DNA of 64,000 nucleotides from Rothia mucilaginosa ATCC 25296. GTDB lineage: Bacteria > Actinomycetota > Actinomycetes > Actinomycetales > Micrococcaceae. Shown here piece by piece: positions 1-7,726 of this stretch. The position numbers and the translations under genes were made by a program. Position 1 is the stretch's first letter. Each line of letters starts with the position of its first letter. Location: the NCBI RefSeq assembly GCF_000175615.1, contig NZ_ACVO01000015.1, forward strand, positions 1 to 64,000. Direction: 5' to 3'. Below the pieces are notes generated by a model. The model did no database searches. It was not told where the DNA came from and saw only the letters and a program-made list of their open reading frames with translations.

Positions 1-77
1 CTTGATGCTGCCTATCAGGTGAGGCGGTGGCGCGGTGAGGCGTCTGCGGTACGTGCTTAGTTCTGCGCTGCCTCAGA

Positions 78-839
78 CTATTGAGCTGCCTCAGACTGCT
101 GTGCCGCCTCAAGCTTGGCGATCCAGGTGCGTGCCGCCTCCCAGAGCTGCGGGTCATTGAACGAATCGAAGCGCCCAAAACCGGCCGGTGCCTTTGCCGG
201 GTCGGTGCCTTCCGGAACGTAAATCATGACCTTCGTACCGGCGTCACGTGCCGCCTGCGCGCCCGCGGGGGAGTCCTCGAACGCCAGCGCCTCGTGACCT
301 TCAAAGCCGAGGCGACGTGCCGCCTCCAGGTACATGTCCGGGGCGGGCTTACCGGCCGGAACGTCGTTGCTGCTGACCCAGGTGCGCACCAGCGGGGCGT
401 AACCGTAGCTTTCCATTTTCAGGGTCAGAATGTTCGCGGTGGAGTTCGACGCCACCGCAACCGGCATGTGCTCGCTCAGGAAGCCCAGGAACTTCTGCGC
501 ACCCTCAATCAGGTCCACGCCGGAGCTGATGACCTCGTGCTCGGTGGTGAGCAGGTCCTTCATCACGCGTTCATGGTGTTCGGCGTACTCTGCGGAGGCG
601 GTGTCCGGCTTCTGGCCGTTCTGCGCCTCGTAGGAGAGCAGTGCAAGCTCCTCGGCGACATCGGCTGCTGCCAGGCCGGTGAGGCGATGCTCCACCTCCT
701 CGGTGAAGGGAACAGACCAGCGGGCGAAAAGCTCACGCTGCACATCGTTCCAGACGGTCTCGGAGTCGAGGAGGATGCCGTCGCAGTCGAAGATTGCGCA
801 ACGGGGGAACCAATCGGAGGGTACTGTGTGTTCAAACAT
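78..839 (-). CDS. HAD-superfamily hydrolase (beta-phosphoglucomutase/phosphatase-like)
   Basis: A 253-residue soluble protein of the haloacid dehalogenase superfamily. Motif I is FDCDGILLDSE near residue 17, with the nucleophilic Asp and the acid/base Asp two residues later. A helical cap domain follows, motif II is the Ser in VAVASNS near residue 130, the motif III Lys lies in PAGKPAPDMY, and motif IV is the acidic FEDSPAG. This pattern is typical of small-molecule phosphatases and phosphomutases of the PGMB/YniC type that act on sugar phosphates. The exact substrate cannot be read from sequence. It is transcribed alone, away from the ABC exporter operon on the same strand. A second HAD protein of the same subfamily lies at 50984-51640. 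Confidence 0.88.
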   Translation of the reverse strand: MFEHTVPSDWFPRCAIFDCDGILLDSETVWNDVQRELFARWSVPFTEEVEHRLTGLAAADVAEELALLSYEAQNGQKPDTASAEYAEHHERVMKDLLTTEHEVISSGVDLIEGAQKFLGFLSEHMPVAVASNSTANILTLKMESYGYAPLVRTWVSSNDVPAGKPAPDMYLEAARRLGFEGHEALAFEDSPAGAQAARDAGTKVMIYVPEGTDPAKAPAGFGRFDSFNDPQLWEAARTWIAKLEAAQQSEAAQ

Positions 840-969
840 AATGTCAGTCTCTCACAGGGTTTTAGGCTATGGAAGCGGTGGCCCGGTGCGTGAGAAAACA
901 TGCAGGGCGCAAACCGGGTGAGGGCACAAAAGCACACAACACAAAAGCGCACAGCACATCAGCAGACAT

Positions 970-1013
970 AAAGAAACCCTCCCGCCGCATCCAGAACGGA
1001 CGCAACGGGAGGG
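970..1013 (-). terminator. Rho-independent terminator of the ABC exporter operon
   Basis: The arms CCCTCCCG (977-984) and CGGGAGGG (1006-1013) are perfectly complementary and have further pairing inside. Read on the minus strand the hairpin is followed by a T-rich run, directly after the permease stop. Confidence 0.7.
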
Positions 1014-1029
1014 CAGAAGCTAAAACAGC

Positions 1030-2448
1030 TTAGAGAGCGGACACCGGCTTATGAGTCACCTGACGCATAAACGGAATGGTCGCCAACAGGCCCACATAGA
1101 CCAGCGCCAGACCCAGCGCAATAGCGCCGAAGGTCATACCGAACATCTTCGTCAGAATCTCACCCGAAAGACCCTGCGCCGCAATCAACGCCGTCAGCGG
1201 CAGACCCAGCAGCGCAGAAACCACGCTAATGAGCACCAGCGGACCGAAAACCACGGTAAGGCGCGAAGCCTGCAACATCCTCGTGGGGGTACCCATCATA
1301 TTCAGCGAAGAGTACAGGGAACCACGCTCGTAAATGGCGGCGCTCTGGTTCAACACTGCGGAGAGGGTGACCAGCAGGTACGAGAAGAACAGCATGAGCA
1401 GCATGCCCTGGAACATGTCCGACATGATGGTCATGAAGGGGCCGGCGGCGGGGCCTACCTCCTTCGCCGTTTTGTTCATCTCACCCGCCAGAATCAGGAT
1501 GGGGCCGAAGAAGGTCACCAAGAAGGTCGACAGCGCCACACCCGAAACCTGACGCCACGCCCCGCGCGGGGACTCCAGCACCGCACGATAACCCAGCAGA
1601 ACCGACGCCTTCTGGGTCATACGCACACGGATCTTTGCGTACGCCCACACCAGGAAGGTACCAATCAGGTCGATAGCAACCATCATCAGCAGACCCGGCA
1701 GAGCAATGAAAATCGCTAGGTTCTTAATCGCACTATCGGCACCGCCGTCCTGGAAGGGTGAGAACATGCTAAAACCCTTCGAGGTCGAAGCCAGAATCAT
1801 CACGGCAATGACCAGAACAACACCGATACCCAGAGCAATGTAACCGGCGGAACCAGCCTTCGCGCGGGTACGCACACCCAGCGGGCTGATGCTGACCTTC
1901 GCCAGACCGAAGAGGGAGCTGAGAGCCGCCAAAACCATACAACCCAGGAAGCAGTAGAAAATCACGCTCACCGGCAGGAGCATATTCTCAGCACCCAGCG
2001 GAACGTTCATGAAGTGCAAAGCGCCAAAGGGGAAAATCAGCACCAGGTAAAGCAGCAGACCGATGATGAAACCCACAAGAGAGTACACCAGCGCGTCCGC
2101 AACAGACAGACCCACAATCAGGGTCGTGGAGGCACCAATCAGGCGCAGGGACGCCAGACGCTCATCACGGCGGCGGGCACTCAAACGAGCAGCCGAAGCG
2201 CCCAAGGTAAAGAGCGGAACAATCAGCACCAGAGCGGCAACCCACGCCAAACCCATGTAGAGCTTCTGAATGCCCATCAGGTTGATCATTTCGTGGTCAA
2301 CATTGGCGTGCTCAAGCCACGTACTCAGCGCTTGAACACCACCGGCAACCGTCAAAAACAGTGCCGAGGAGGCGGCAAAAGCCAGCACGGGAAGAATCGC
2401 CTGCGAACTCCATAGGGTTCGTTTGGCGAGTAGAGCATAGATTTGCAT
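1030..2448 (-). CDS. ABC transporter permease, FtsX/MacB-like
   Basis: A 472-residue polytopic membrane protein with about eight to ten hydrophobic segments in two homologous halves. Each half has the FtsX-like layout of one helix, a loop, then a helix bundle. The cytoplasmic stretch SARRRDERLASLRLIGAST near residue 90 is the typical coupling element of FtsX-type permeases. Its start codon overlaps the stop codon of the ATPase gene by one base, so the two are translationally coupled. Such pairs export peptides, lipids or antibiotics, or act mechanically on the envelope, and are often induced by antimicrobial peptides. No substrate is evident, and no periplasmic partner or sensor kinase lies nearby. 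Confidence 0.85.
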   Translation of the reverse strand: MQIYALLAKRTLWSSQAILPVLAFAASSALFLTVAGGVQALSTWLEHANVDHEMINLMGIQKLYMGLAWVAALVLIVPLFTLGASAARLSARRRDERLASLRLIGASTTLIVGLSVADALVYSLVGFIIGLLLYLVLIFPFGALHFMNVPLGAENMLLPVSVIFYCFLGCMVLAALSSLFGLAKVSISPLGVRTRAKAGSAGYIALGIGVVLVIAVMILASTSKGFSMFSPFQDGGADSAIKNLAIFIALPGLLMMVAIDLIGTFLVWAYAKIRVRMTQKASVLLGYRAVLESPRGAWRQVSGVALSTFLVTFFGPILILAGEMNKTAKEVGPAAGPFMTIMSDMFQGMLLMLFFSYLLVTLSAVLNQSAAIYERGSLYSSLNMMGTPTRMLQASRLTVVFGPLVLISVVSALLGLPLTALIAAQGLSGEILTKMFGMTFGAIALGLALVYVGLLATIPFMRQVTHKPVSAL

Positions 2449-3401
2449 TATGCACCTGCCTGAGACTGAGCGCCGAAGCTCTGAGCGTGGTTCTGGGAAG
2501 CGGGAACACCGCCCTGGTTATTGCGCTGGTCGCTCACGATCTGACCGTCCTGCAGGTACACCACGCGGGAGCACGCCGCCGCCACGTTCGGGTCGTGAGT
2601 CACCACCAGCAGAGTCTTACCCTGCTGCGGAATCATGGTCAGCAACAGCGCCATCACCTCACGCGCGGTCTTCGAATCCAGTGCGCCGGTCGGCTCATCC
2701 GCGAAAGTCACGGGGGCACCGTTTACCTGGGAGCGGGCAATAGCCACACGCTGCGCCTGACCACCGGACATCTCACCCATACGGCGGTCCAGCATCTGCC
2801 CCAGACCCAGACGGTTCAGCAGATCAGCCGAAATGGAACGCGCCTGCTGGCGGGGAACACCGGCAATCATCGCGGCGAGGGAGACGTTCTCCTCCGCGGT
2901 CAGCTCGGGAACCAGCAGACCCTGCTGGAACACGAAACCAAACGAGTTAGCGCGCAGGGAGGTGCGCTCACGCTCGCTGAGGGACTCCACCGCCACCTGA
3001 CCGGTCGGGCCGTTGAACAGTACGGAACCGGCATCGAGCTTGATAATGCCCGAGAGCGCATGCAACAGGGTGGTCTTACCGGAACCGGAAGGACCCATAA
3101 TCGCCACGGACTCGCCGGGGAAAATATCCAGGCTCACGTTACGCAGTACCGGGTTATTGCCGTACGACTTGTGCAGGTTACGGGCAGAAATAATCGCGCC
3201 GCGCGCGAAGGGCGCCTGTTGCATCTGCTGAGGTGCCTGAGCCGGGTAGCCCTGCGGCTGACCCTGATAGTAGCCCTGCTGGCCGGGCTGACCCTGCTGA
3301 GCGGAATACTGACCGGCAGGCTGCGCCGCCTGCGGAGGGGTCATTGAATACGGGTTCTGAGCCTGGAACTGCGGGTTCTGAGATTGAGGATTCTGCGTCA
3401 T
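2448..3401 (-). CDS. ABC transporter ATP-binding protein with Q/P/G/Y-rich N-terminal tail
   Basis: The ATPase partner of the adjacent permease, 317 residues. The nucleotide-binding domain begins near residue 70 and carries Walker A GPSGSGKT, signature MSGGQAQR, Walker B VTFADEPTG and the switch His in VVTHD. It resembles the MacB/LolD family that pairs with FtsX-type permeases. The first ~70 residues are unusual: a low-complexity tail rich in Gln, Pro, Gly and Tyr. I place the start at 3401 because GAAGG lies 5 bases upstream; an in-frame ATG at 3413 is the alternative. The tail lengthens the usual ~230-250 residue subunit considerably. Confidence 0.88.
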   Translation of the reverse strand: MTQNPQSQNPQFQAQNPYSMTPPQAAQPAGQYSAQQGQPGQQGYYQGQPQGYPAQAPQQMQQAPFARGAIISARNLHKSYGNNPVLRNVSLDIFPGESVAIMGPSGSGKTTLLHALSGIIKLDAGSVLFNGPTGQVAVESLSERERTSLRANSFGFVFQQGLLVPELTAEENVSLAAMIAGVPRQQARSISADLLNRLGLGQMLDRRMGEMSGGQAQRVAIARSQVNGAPVTFADEPTGALDSKTAREVMALLLTMIPQQGKTLLVVTHDPNVAAACSRVVYLQDGQIVSDQRNNQGGVPASQNHAQSFGAQSQAGA

Positions 3402-3629
3402 GACAACCTTCATTGGGTATGAACTAACGGAAGTACTCTTCTATCATCTCAGCTTCTTGGCGGCTCACCCCTCCGTCTGGAGGCTGAAAAATATGGGAAT
3501 ACCCTGAAAAAATTTGCCCGATCGGGTGCTCAACCGCCCCGCAGCTCATACCGCGGGATGAGTGCGCTTCATGAGAGAATACGCCTCTTGCCCCCTTGAA
3601 CTGCGCGGGGGCAATGCCATACTAGAAGG

Positions 3630-4919
3630 ATGACCGACGCACAGAACACCCCCATCATCACTCCGGTACCCAACCCCGAAGCAGGAACCCGCATCATCTT
3701 CCTGCGCCACGGCCAGACCGACTGGAACATCGACCACCGCTTCCAGGGCGGCACCGACATTCCCCTCAATGACACCGGCAGGGAGCAGGTCCGCGCCGCT
3801 ATCGGCGCCCTGCAGCAGGCAGCAGCTGAGGGCACCACCGTGGACGCTATCGTCTCCTCGCCCCTTTCCCGCGCCGTAGAAAGCGCCGAAATCGTAGCCA
3901 AAGGCCTGGGCGTACCCTACCGCGGTGCCATTGACGGCTTCCAGGAACGTTCCTTTGGTGACCTGGAAGGCCAGATTGCTACCCGCGAGCTGATCCTCGC
4001 CTCCCGCCAGTCCAACAATGCTTTCAATGTGGAACCGAAGAAGGACTTCCTCGCCCGCTCCCTCGCGGCGCTGAACCGCGTCCGCCGCGAATACGAGGGT
4101 CAGACCGTTGTGGTCGCCGCGCACGGCATGCTGATTGCCATGACCATGACCGCCCTGGTCGCTGAACGCCACCCCGAACTGCTCAACGAGGACGGCATCT
4201 ACCCGATCCCGGTGAACGCCTCCCTGACCGAGGTGCCCCTGCAGTACCTGGACGACGCGATCGATCGCCTGGTTGTGCAGCACCTGGAACCCGAGCTGAG
4301 CCCCGAAGAGGTCCCGGCGGGTGCCGAGAACACAACCCTCACCCTGATTCGTCACGGCCAGACCGACTGGAACAAGGCGAACCTGATGCAGGGCATCACC
4401 GACATTCCGCTCAATGACACCGGCCGCGAACAGGCACGCACCACCGGCAAGAAGCTCGCCGACATGGGTCTGGAGTTCACCGTGCTGGTGTCCTCGCCGC
4501 TGTCCCGCGCCCACGAGACCGCGCAACTGGTCGGTGAGCACTTCGACCTGCAGGTGCACAAGACCTACCCCGAACTGGTGGAACGCGCCTACGGTGCCGG
4601 CGAGGGCCTGGACATTCCCGCCCCCGAACGCCGCGCCCCGGAACGCTACTACCCGAACGTGGAATCCGAACGTGACGTGTACATCCGCGCGGTGCGTACC
4701 CTGCGCAATATCGTGCGTGAACTCTCTGAAGCCGCGGGCGACCAGAAGATTATTGCCGTCAGCCACGGCAGCTTTATCCGCCGCGCCCTCTCCGCAGCGG
4801 CCGGTGAAGAATGGACCGTGACCGTGCCGAACGCCGAACCGCTCACGATTGACGTGCCGGGCCTGTTCGCGTGGGACTCGAGCAAGCAGTTCGACGAGGT
4901 GGGTCGCCTTGTTTGGTAA
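3630..4919 (+). CDS. Tandem-domain histidine phosphatase (phosphoglycerate mutase family)
   Basis: A 429-residue protein made of two complete histidine phosphatase domains. Each begins with the catalytic motif RHGQTDWN, near residues 26 and 237, followed by near-identical TDIPLNDTGREQ stretches. Each also has a SSPLSRA motif and a second catalytic His (AAHGML in the first half, VSHGSF in the second). The fold covers cofactor-dependent phosphoglycerate mutases and broad phosphatases such as alpha-ribazole phosphatase. The active-site residues look intact in both halves, so both may be catalytic. The internal repeat indicates an old gene duplication and fusion. The end overlaps the likely start of the VanZ-like gene. 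Confidence 0.85.
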   Translation: MTDAQNTPIITPVPNPEAGTRIIFLRHGQTDWNIDHRFQGGTDIPLNDTGREQVRAAIGALQQAAAEGTTVDAIVSSPLSRAVESAEIVAKGLGVPYRGAIDGFQERSFGDLEGQIATRELILASRQSNNAFNVEPKKDFLARSLAALNRVRREYEGQTVVVAAHGMLIAMTMTALVAERHPELLNEDGIYPIPVNASLTEVPLQYLDDAIDRLVVQHLEPELSPEEVPAGAENTTLTLIRHGQTDWNKANLMQGITDIPLNDTGREQARTTGKKLADMGLEFTVLVSSPLSRAHETAQLVGEHFDLQVHKTYPELVERAYGAGEGLDIPAPERRAPERYYPNVESERDVYIRAVRTLRNIVRELSEAAGDQKIIAVSHGSFIRRALSAAAGEEWTVTVPNAEPLTIDVPGLFAWDSSKQFDEVGRLVW

Positions 4920-5373
4920 AAGTTGGTCTAGCGCTCGCGTGTGGCGGCTGATTCTCTGGCCGGTCACGGCGCTGTACTGCGCGGTGGTGGCGAGTATTGT
5001 GTTCGCCCCCGTGCACGTGGACGATAACGAGATGGGCGGCCGCCTGGCGCAGCTGCTGGATACCGGCCACGCTGAGGGTTGGTTGCCTGCGTTCATTACC
5101 TATTCGAGCATTGAGCAGCTTTCGAACGTCATCATGTTCATTCCGGGCGGTTTTCTTTTCGCCCTGCTGCTCAAGCCGAAGGCTCGCCCGCATGTGCTGT
5201 ACTCGGGATTTTTGGTCAGCGCCTGCATTGAGACGATTCAGAGTTTCATGCCTGATCGCACCGGCGACCCGGTGGATGTGCTGATGAACGGTTCGGGTGC
5301 CCTGCTGGGTGCGGCGGGTGCTTTGGGCGTGCATCGTTGGCGTCGCGTGCGTCGCGAACGCAAGGGCAAGTAA
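4909..5373 (+). CDS. VanZ-like family membrane protein
   Basis: About 154 residues with four hydrophobic segments and the VanZ-family features: an SIEQLSNVIMFIPGGF stretch, a central helix, and SACIETIQSF with the conserved Glu and Gln, followed by DPVDVLMNGSGALLG. VanZ proteins were first described with teicoplanin resistance, but most homologues have no known function. The chosen start is TTG at 4909, preceded by GAGG at 9 bases and overlapping the end of the phosphatase gene. A longer reading from TTG at 4849 would add an Arg-rich tail with no family resemblance. The overlap suggests cotranscription with the phosphatase. Confidence 0.75.
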   Translation: MFGKSWSSARVWRLILWPVTALYCAVVASIVFAPVHVDDNEMGGRLAQLLDTGHAEGWLPAFITYSSIEQLSNVIMFIPGGFLFALLLKPKARPHVLYSGFLVSACIETIQSFMPDRTGDPVDVLMNGSGALLGAAGALGVHRWRRVRRERKGK

Positions 5374-5416
5374 ACGAGCACCCAAATAAGCGCGTATTAA
5401 TTGCACATGCTCTGCT

Positions 5417-5467
5417 GGTGGAGGCGCCGGTTCCGAGGGTTTATCGGAGCCGGCGCCTCCACTTTTT
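5417..5467 (+). terminator. Strong intrinsic terminator after vanZ-like gene
   Basis: A stem of about 17 bp (GGAGGCGCCGG...CCGGCGCCTCC) with one G-U pair and a 7-base loop, followed by CTTTTT. Confidence 0.9.
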
Positions 5468-5638
5468 GCCCTGCTGTGGGTGTGCTGGCGGGGCCTATCA
5501 ACACCGTGGGTGGTGGGGGAGCGGGAAAACCCAACAGTTCATTAGGTCAAACAGACATAAACAGGCAACAGCTCGCAAACAGGTGTGGTTTCGGTAGGGA
5601 ACAATCGGGTAATATTCCGGCAAATACAGCGTTTTATA

Positions 5639-5668
5639 TTGACTTACCCACAAAAACCCACATAAAAT
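5639..5668 (+). promoter_or_regulatory. Candidate promoter of the fru operon
   Basis: TTGACT at 5639 and TAAAAT at 5663 are separated by 18 bases, giving a close match to a sigma-70-type promoter about 120 bases before fruR. The stretch between the upstream terminator and fruR (5468-5794) holds no credible gene. I see no perfect palindrome that marks a FruR operator. Confidence 0.55.
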
Positions 5669-5794
5669 CAAGTATTACCCTAAAGCGTTCTGTCGGTTCG
5701 CTGAAACCATGTCTCTCACGGTCCTGAAAGCCGAGCAGAACGCAGAAAAGAACGCACAGATTTCCTCCCACTAGCCCAAAGGAACACCAGATTT

Positions 5795-6586
5795 ATGTTC
5801 GCAGAAGAACGCCGTGCCGAAATTGCAAAGCTTGTTGCCTCCGCACGTCGTGTCAACGGCGCTGACCTTGCGCGCCGTTACGATGTGACCATGGAGACCG
5901 TGCGTCGTGACCTCGCCGCACTGGAAGAGGCAGGTAAGCTCCGCCGTGTCCACGGTGGTGCTGTCACCATTGAGCAGTCCACCTCCCTGGAGTCCTCCAT
6001 CTCCTCCCGACAGGGCATGAACACCCCCGAAAAGCGCCGCATCGCCACCAAGGCATACCAGATGCTGCGCGACTCCGAGGCGGGCTCCATCGTCCTGGAC
6101 GCAGGCTCCACCATCGAAATTCTCGCCGACCACATCGGCGCCGAGAACTTCAGCCTCAAGACCGGCAATGACCGCATCGTCATCACCCACGCACTGCACA
6201 TTGCAGTCAAGCTCGCCGAAGCCGAGGGCGTGACCCTTGAACTGGTTGGCGGTCAGTTGCGCAAGATGACCTGGGCTGCTGTTGGTGCACGCGCCGCAGA
6301 GCACTTCGGCACCATGCGCCCCGATATTGCTTTCATTGGTGCCAACGGTATTGAAGCCCACTTCGGCATCTCCACCCCCGGCATGAACGAAGCCATCGTC
6401 AAGACCGCAATTTGCAAGGCGGCCCGCCGCGTGGTCTTGCTCTGTGACTCCGCGAAGTTCGGTCAGGAATCCCTGGTCCGCTTCGCCGGATTTGAGGATA
6501 TTGACACCCTCATTACCGATCGCGAGCCCGAAGGTGCCCTCCGTCAGGCGCTTGAGGCCGCAAACGTTGAGATTGTGATTGCCTAA
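5795..6586 (+). CDS. fruR: DeoR-family transcriptional regulator of the fructose operon
   Basis: A 263-residue DeoR-type repressor. The N-terminal winged helix-turn-helix (residues 1-60) contains VNGADLARRYDVTMETVRRDL and the conserved RVHGGAV. The C-terminal domain (about 75-250) is the sugar-phosphate sensor of the DeoR/ISOCOT fold, with LDAGSTIE and IGANGIEAHFGIS motifs. It is the first gene of the operon and its stop overlaps the fruK start by one base. In relatives such as corynebacteria a DeoR protein here represses the fru and pts genes until fructose 1-phosphate or a related ester binds. The name is based on this context. Confidence 0.85.
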   Translation: MFAEERRAEIAKLVASARRVNGADLARRYDVTMETVRRDLAALEEAGKLRRVHGGAVTIEQSTSLESSISSRQGMNTPEKRRIATKAYQMLRDSEAGSIVLDAGSTIEILADHIGAENFSLKTGNDRIVITHALHIAVKLAEAEGVTLELVGGQLRKMTWAAVGARAAEHFGTMRPDIAFIGANGIEAHFGISTPGMNEAIVKTAICKAARRVVLLCDSAKFGQESLVRFAGFEDIDTLITDREPEGALRQALEAANVEIVIA

Positions 6587-7536
6587 TGATTATTACTCTG
6601 ACCGCAAACCCCAGCCTGGACCGCACCATTGAACTCGGCGCGCCCCTGGCCCACGGTGCCGTGCAGCGTGCTGTCGGTGCCGTACAGGATCCCGGTGGCA
6701 AGGGCGTGAATATTTCCCGCGCCCTGCAGGTTTCCGGCGTGCCGACCCTCGCCATTGTGCCCGGTGAAGCCACCGACCCGGTGCTGACCGCACTGCAGGC
6801 TGTGGACGTTGAGTTCGCTAACCTGCCCACCGGTGAGCCGATTCGCTCGAACATCACCGTGGTTGACCCGGACGGCACCACCACCAAGCTGAACGCCCCC
6901 GGCACCGTTTTTGATGCTGAACTGCGTCAGAAGCTGGACGAGCTGGTGGTTGAGCGTTCCAAGGGCGCCGACTGGGTGGTTTTGGCTGGTTCGCTACCTC
7001 CGGGTCTGGAACCGACCTACTACTCCGAACTGGTGGCGGCACTGCGCGCCTCCGGCTACGAGGGCAAGATTGCTATTGATACCTCTGAGGCGCCGCTGAT
7101 TGCGACCGTCGCCGGTGAGCACAAGCCCACCCTGATTAAGCCCAACTCGGAGGAGCTGGCTCAGCTGACCGGTAGCGATAACTGGGAGGAGCTGGAGGCT
7201 AGCCCCGAGCTGACCGCCCGCACCGCCCAGAAGCTGCTCGGCGACGGCATCGAGTACGTGCTTGCCACCCTCGGCGGCGGCGGTGCAGTGCTGGTCACTG
7301 AGCAGGGTATCTGGCATGCTGTGCACGAGCCGATTCAGGTTCGTAGCACTGTGGGTGCCGGTGACTCGTCGCTGTCTGGTTTCTTGATTGCTCACACCCG
7401 TGGTGAGGATGCCCCCGGTTGCCTGGTTCAGGCGGTAGCTCACGGTTCGGCTGCTGCTGCTCTGCCCGGTACCCGCATGCCTTCGCTGGAGCAGACCACT
7501 CCTGAGAAGGTCACTGTTCGTCAGCTGCAGCTCTAA
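6586..7536 (+). CDS. fruK: 1-phosphofructokinase
   Basis: A 316-residue PfkB-family (ribokinase-like) sugar kinase that phosphorylates fructose 1-phosphate to fructose 1,6-bisphosphate with ATP. The N-terminal TANPSLDRTIEL and GGKGVNISRALQ motifs are typical of 1-phosphofructokinase and tagatose-6-phosphate kinase. KPNSEELAQL lies mid-protein, and the C-terminal anion-hole motif VGAGDSSLSGFL contains the catalytic Asp. Its position between a DeoR regulator and a fructose PTS permease supports 1-phosphofructokinase over the tagatose enzyme. It is translationally coupled to fruR. Confidence 0.93.
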   Translation: MIITLTANPSLDRTIELGAPLAHGAVQRAVGAVQDPGGKGVNISRALQVSGVPTLAIVPGEATDPVLTALQAVDVEFANLPTGEPIRSNITVVDPDGTTTKLNAPGTVFDAELRQKLDELVVERSKGADWVVLAGSLPPGLEPTYYSELVAALRASGYEGKIAIDTSEAPLIATVAGEHKPTLIKPNSEELAQLTGSDNWEELEASPELTARTAQKLLGDGIEYVLATLGGGGAVLVTEQGIWHAVHEPIQVRSTVGAGDSSLSGFLIAHTRGEDAPGCLVQAVAHGSAAAALPGTRMPSLEQTTPEKVTVRQLQL

Positions 7537-7556
7537 TTCGGGCTGTTTTCGCACCT

Positions 7557-7621
7557 CCAGCTTTTATTCTCAGAAGGGAATATAAGCTGGGGTGCTGTGC
7601 GCATATGTCACACATATACGC
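7557..7621 (+). promoter_or_regulatory. Two successive hairpins between fruK and fruA
   Basis: The first hairpin pairs 7557-7569 with 7578-7590 with one mismatch. The second pairs 7599-7608 with 7612-7621 with one mismatch. Neither is followed by a T run, so they are not ordinary terminators. They may stabilise or process the mRNA between the kinase and permease messages, or one may be an operator. Confidence 0.45.
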
Positions 7622-7726
7622 ACGCTGCACACTCAACACACACTGCGCACACTTTGAACTCATATAGGGGAGAAGCCCGGCACCGCTGAGCGAATCCCCG
7701 CCCCAACACATACCCGAGGAGGGAAT

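Noticed and set aside
5709..5774. 21-codon leader-peptide-like frame before fruR
   Set aside because: It has no ribosome binding site, and no alternative hairpins typical of attenuation were seen.
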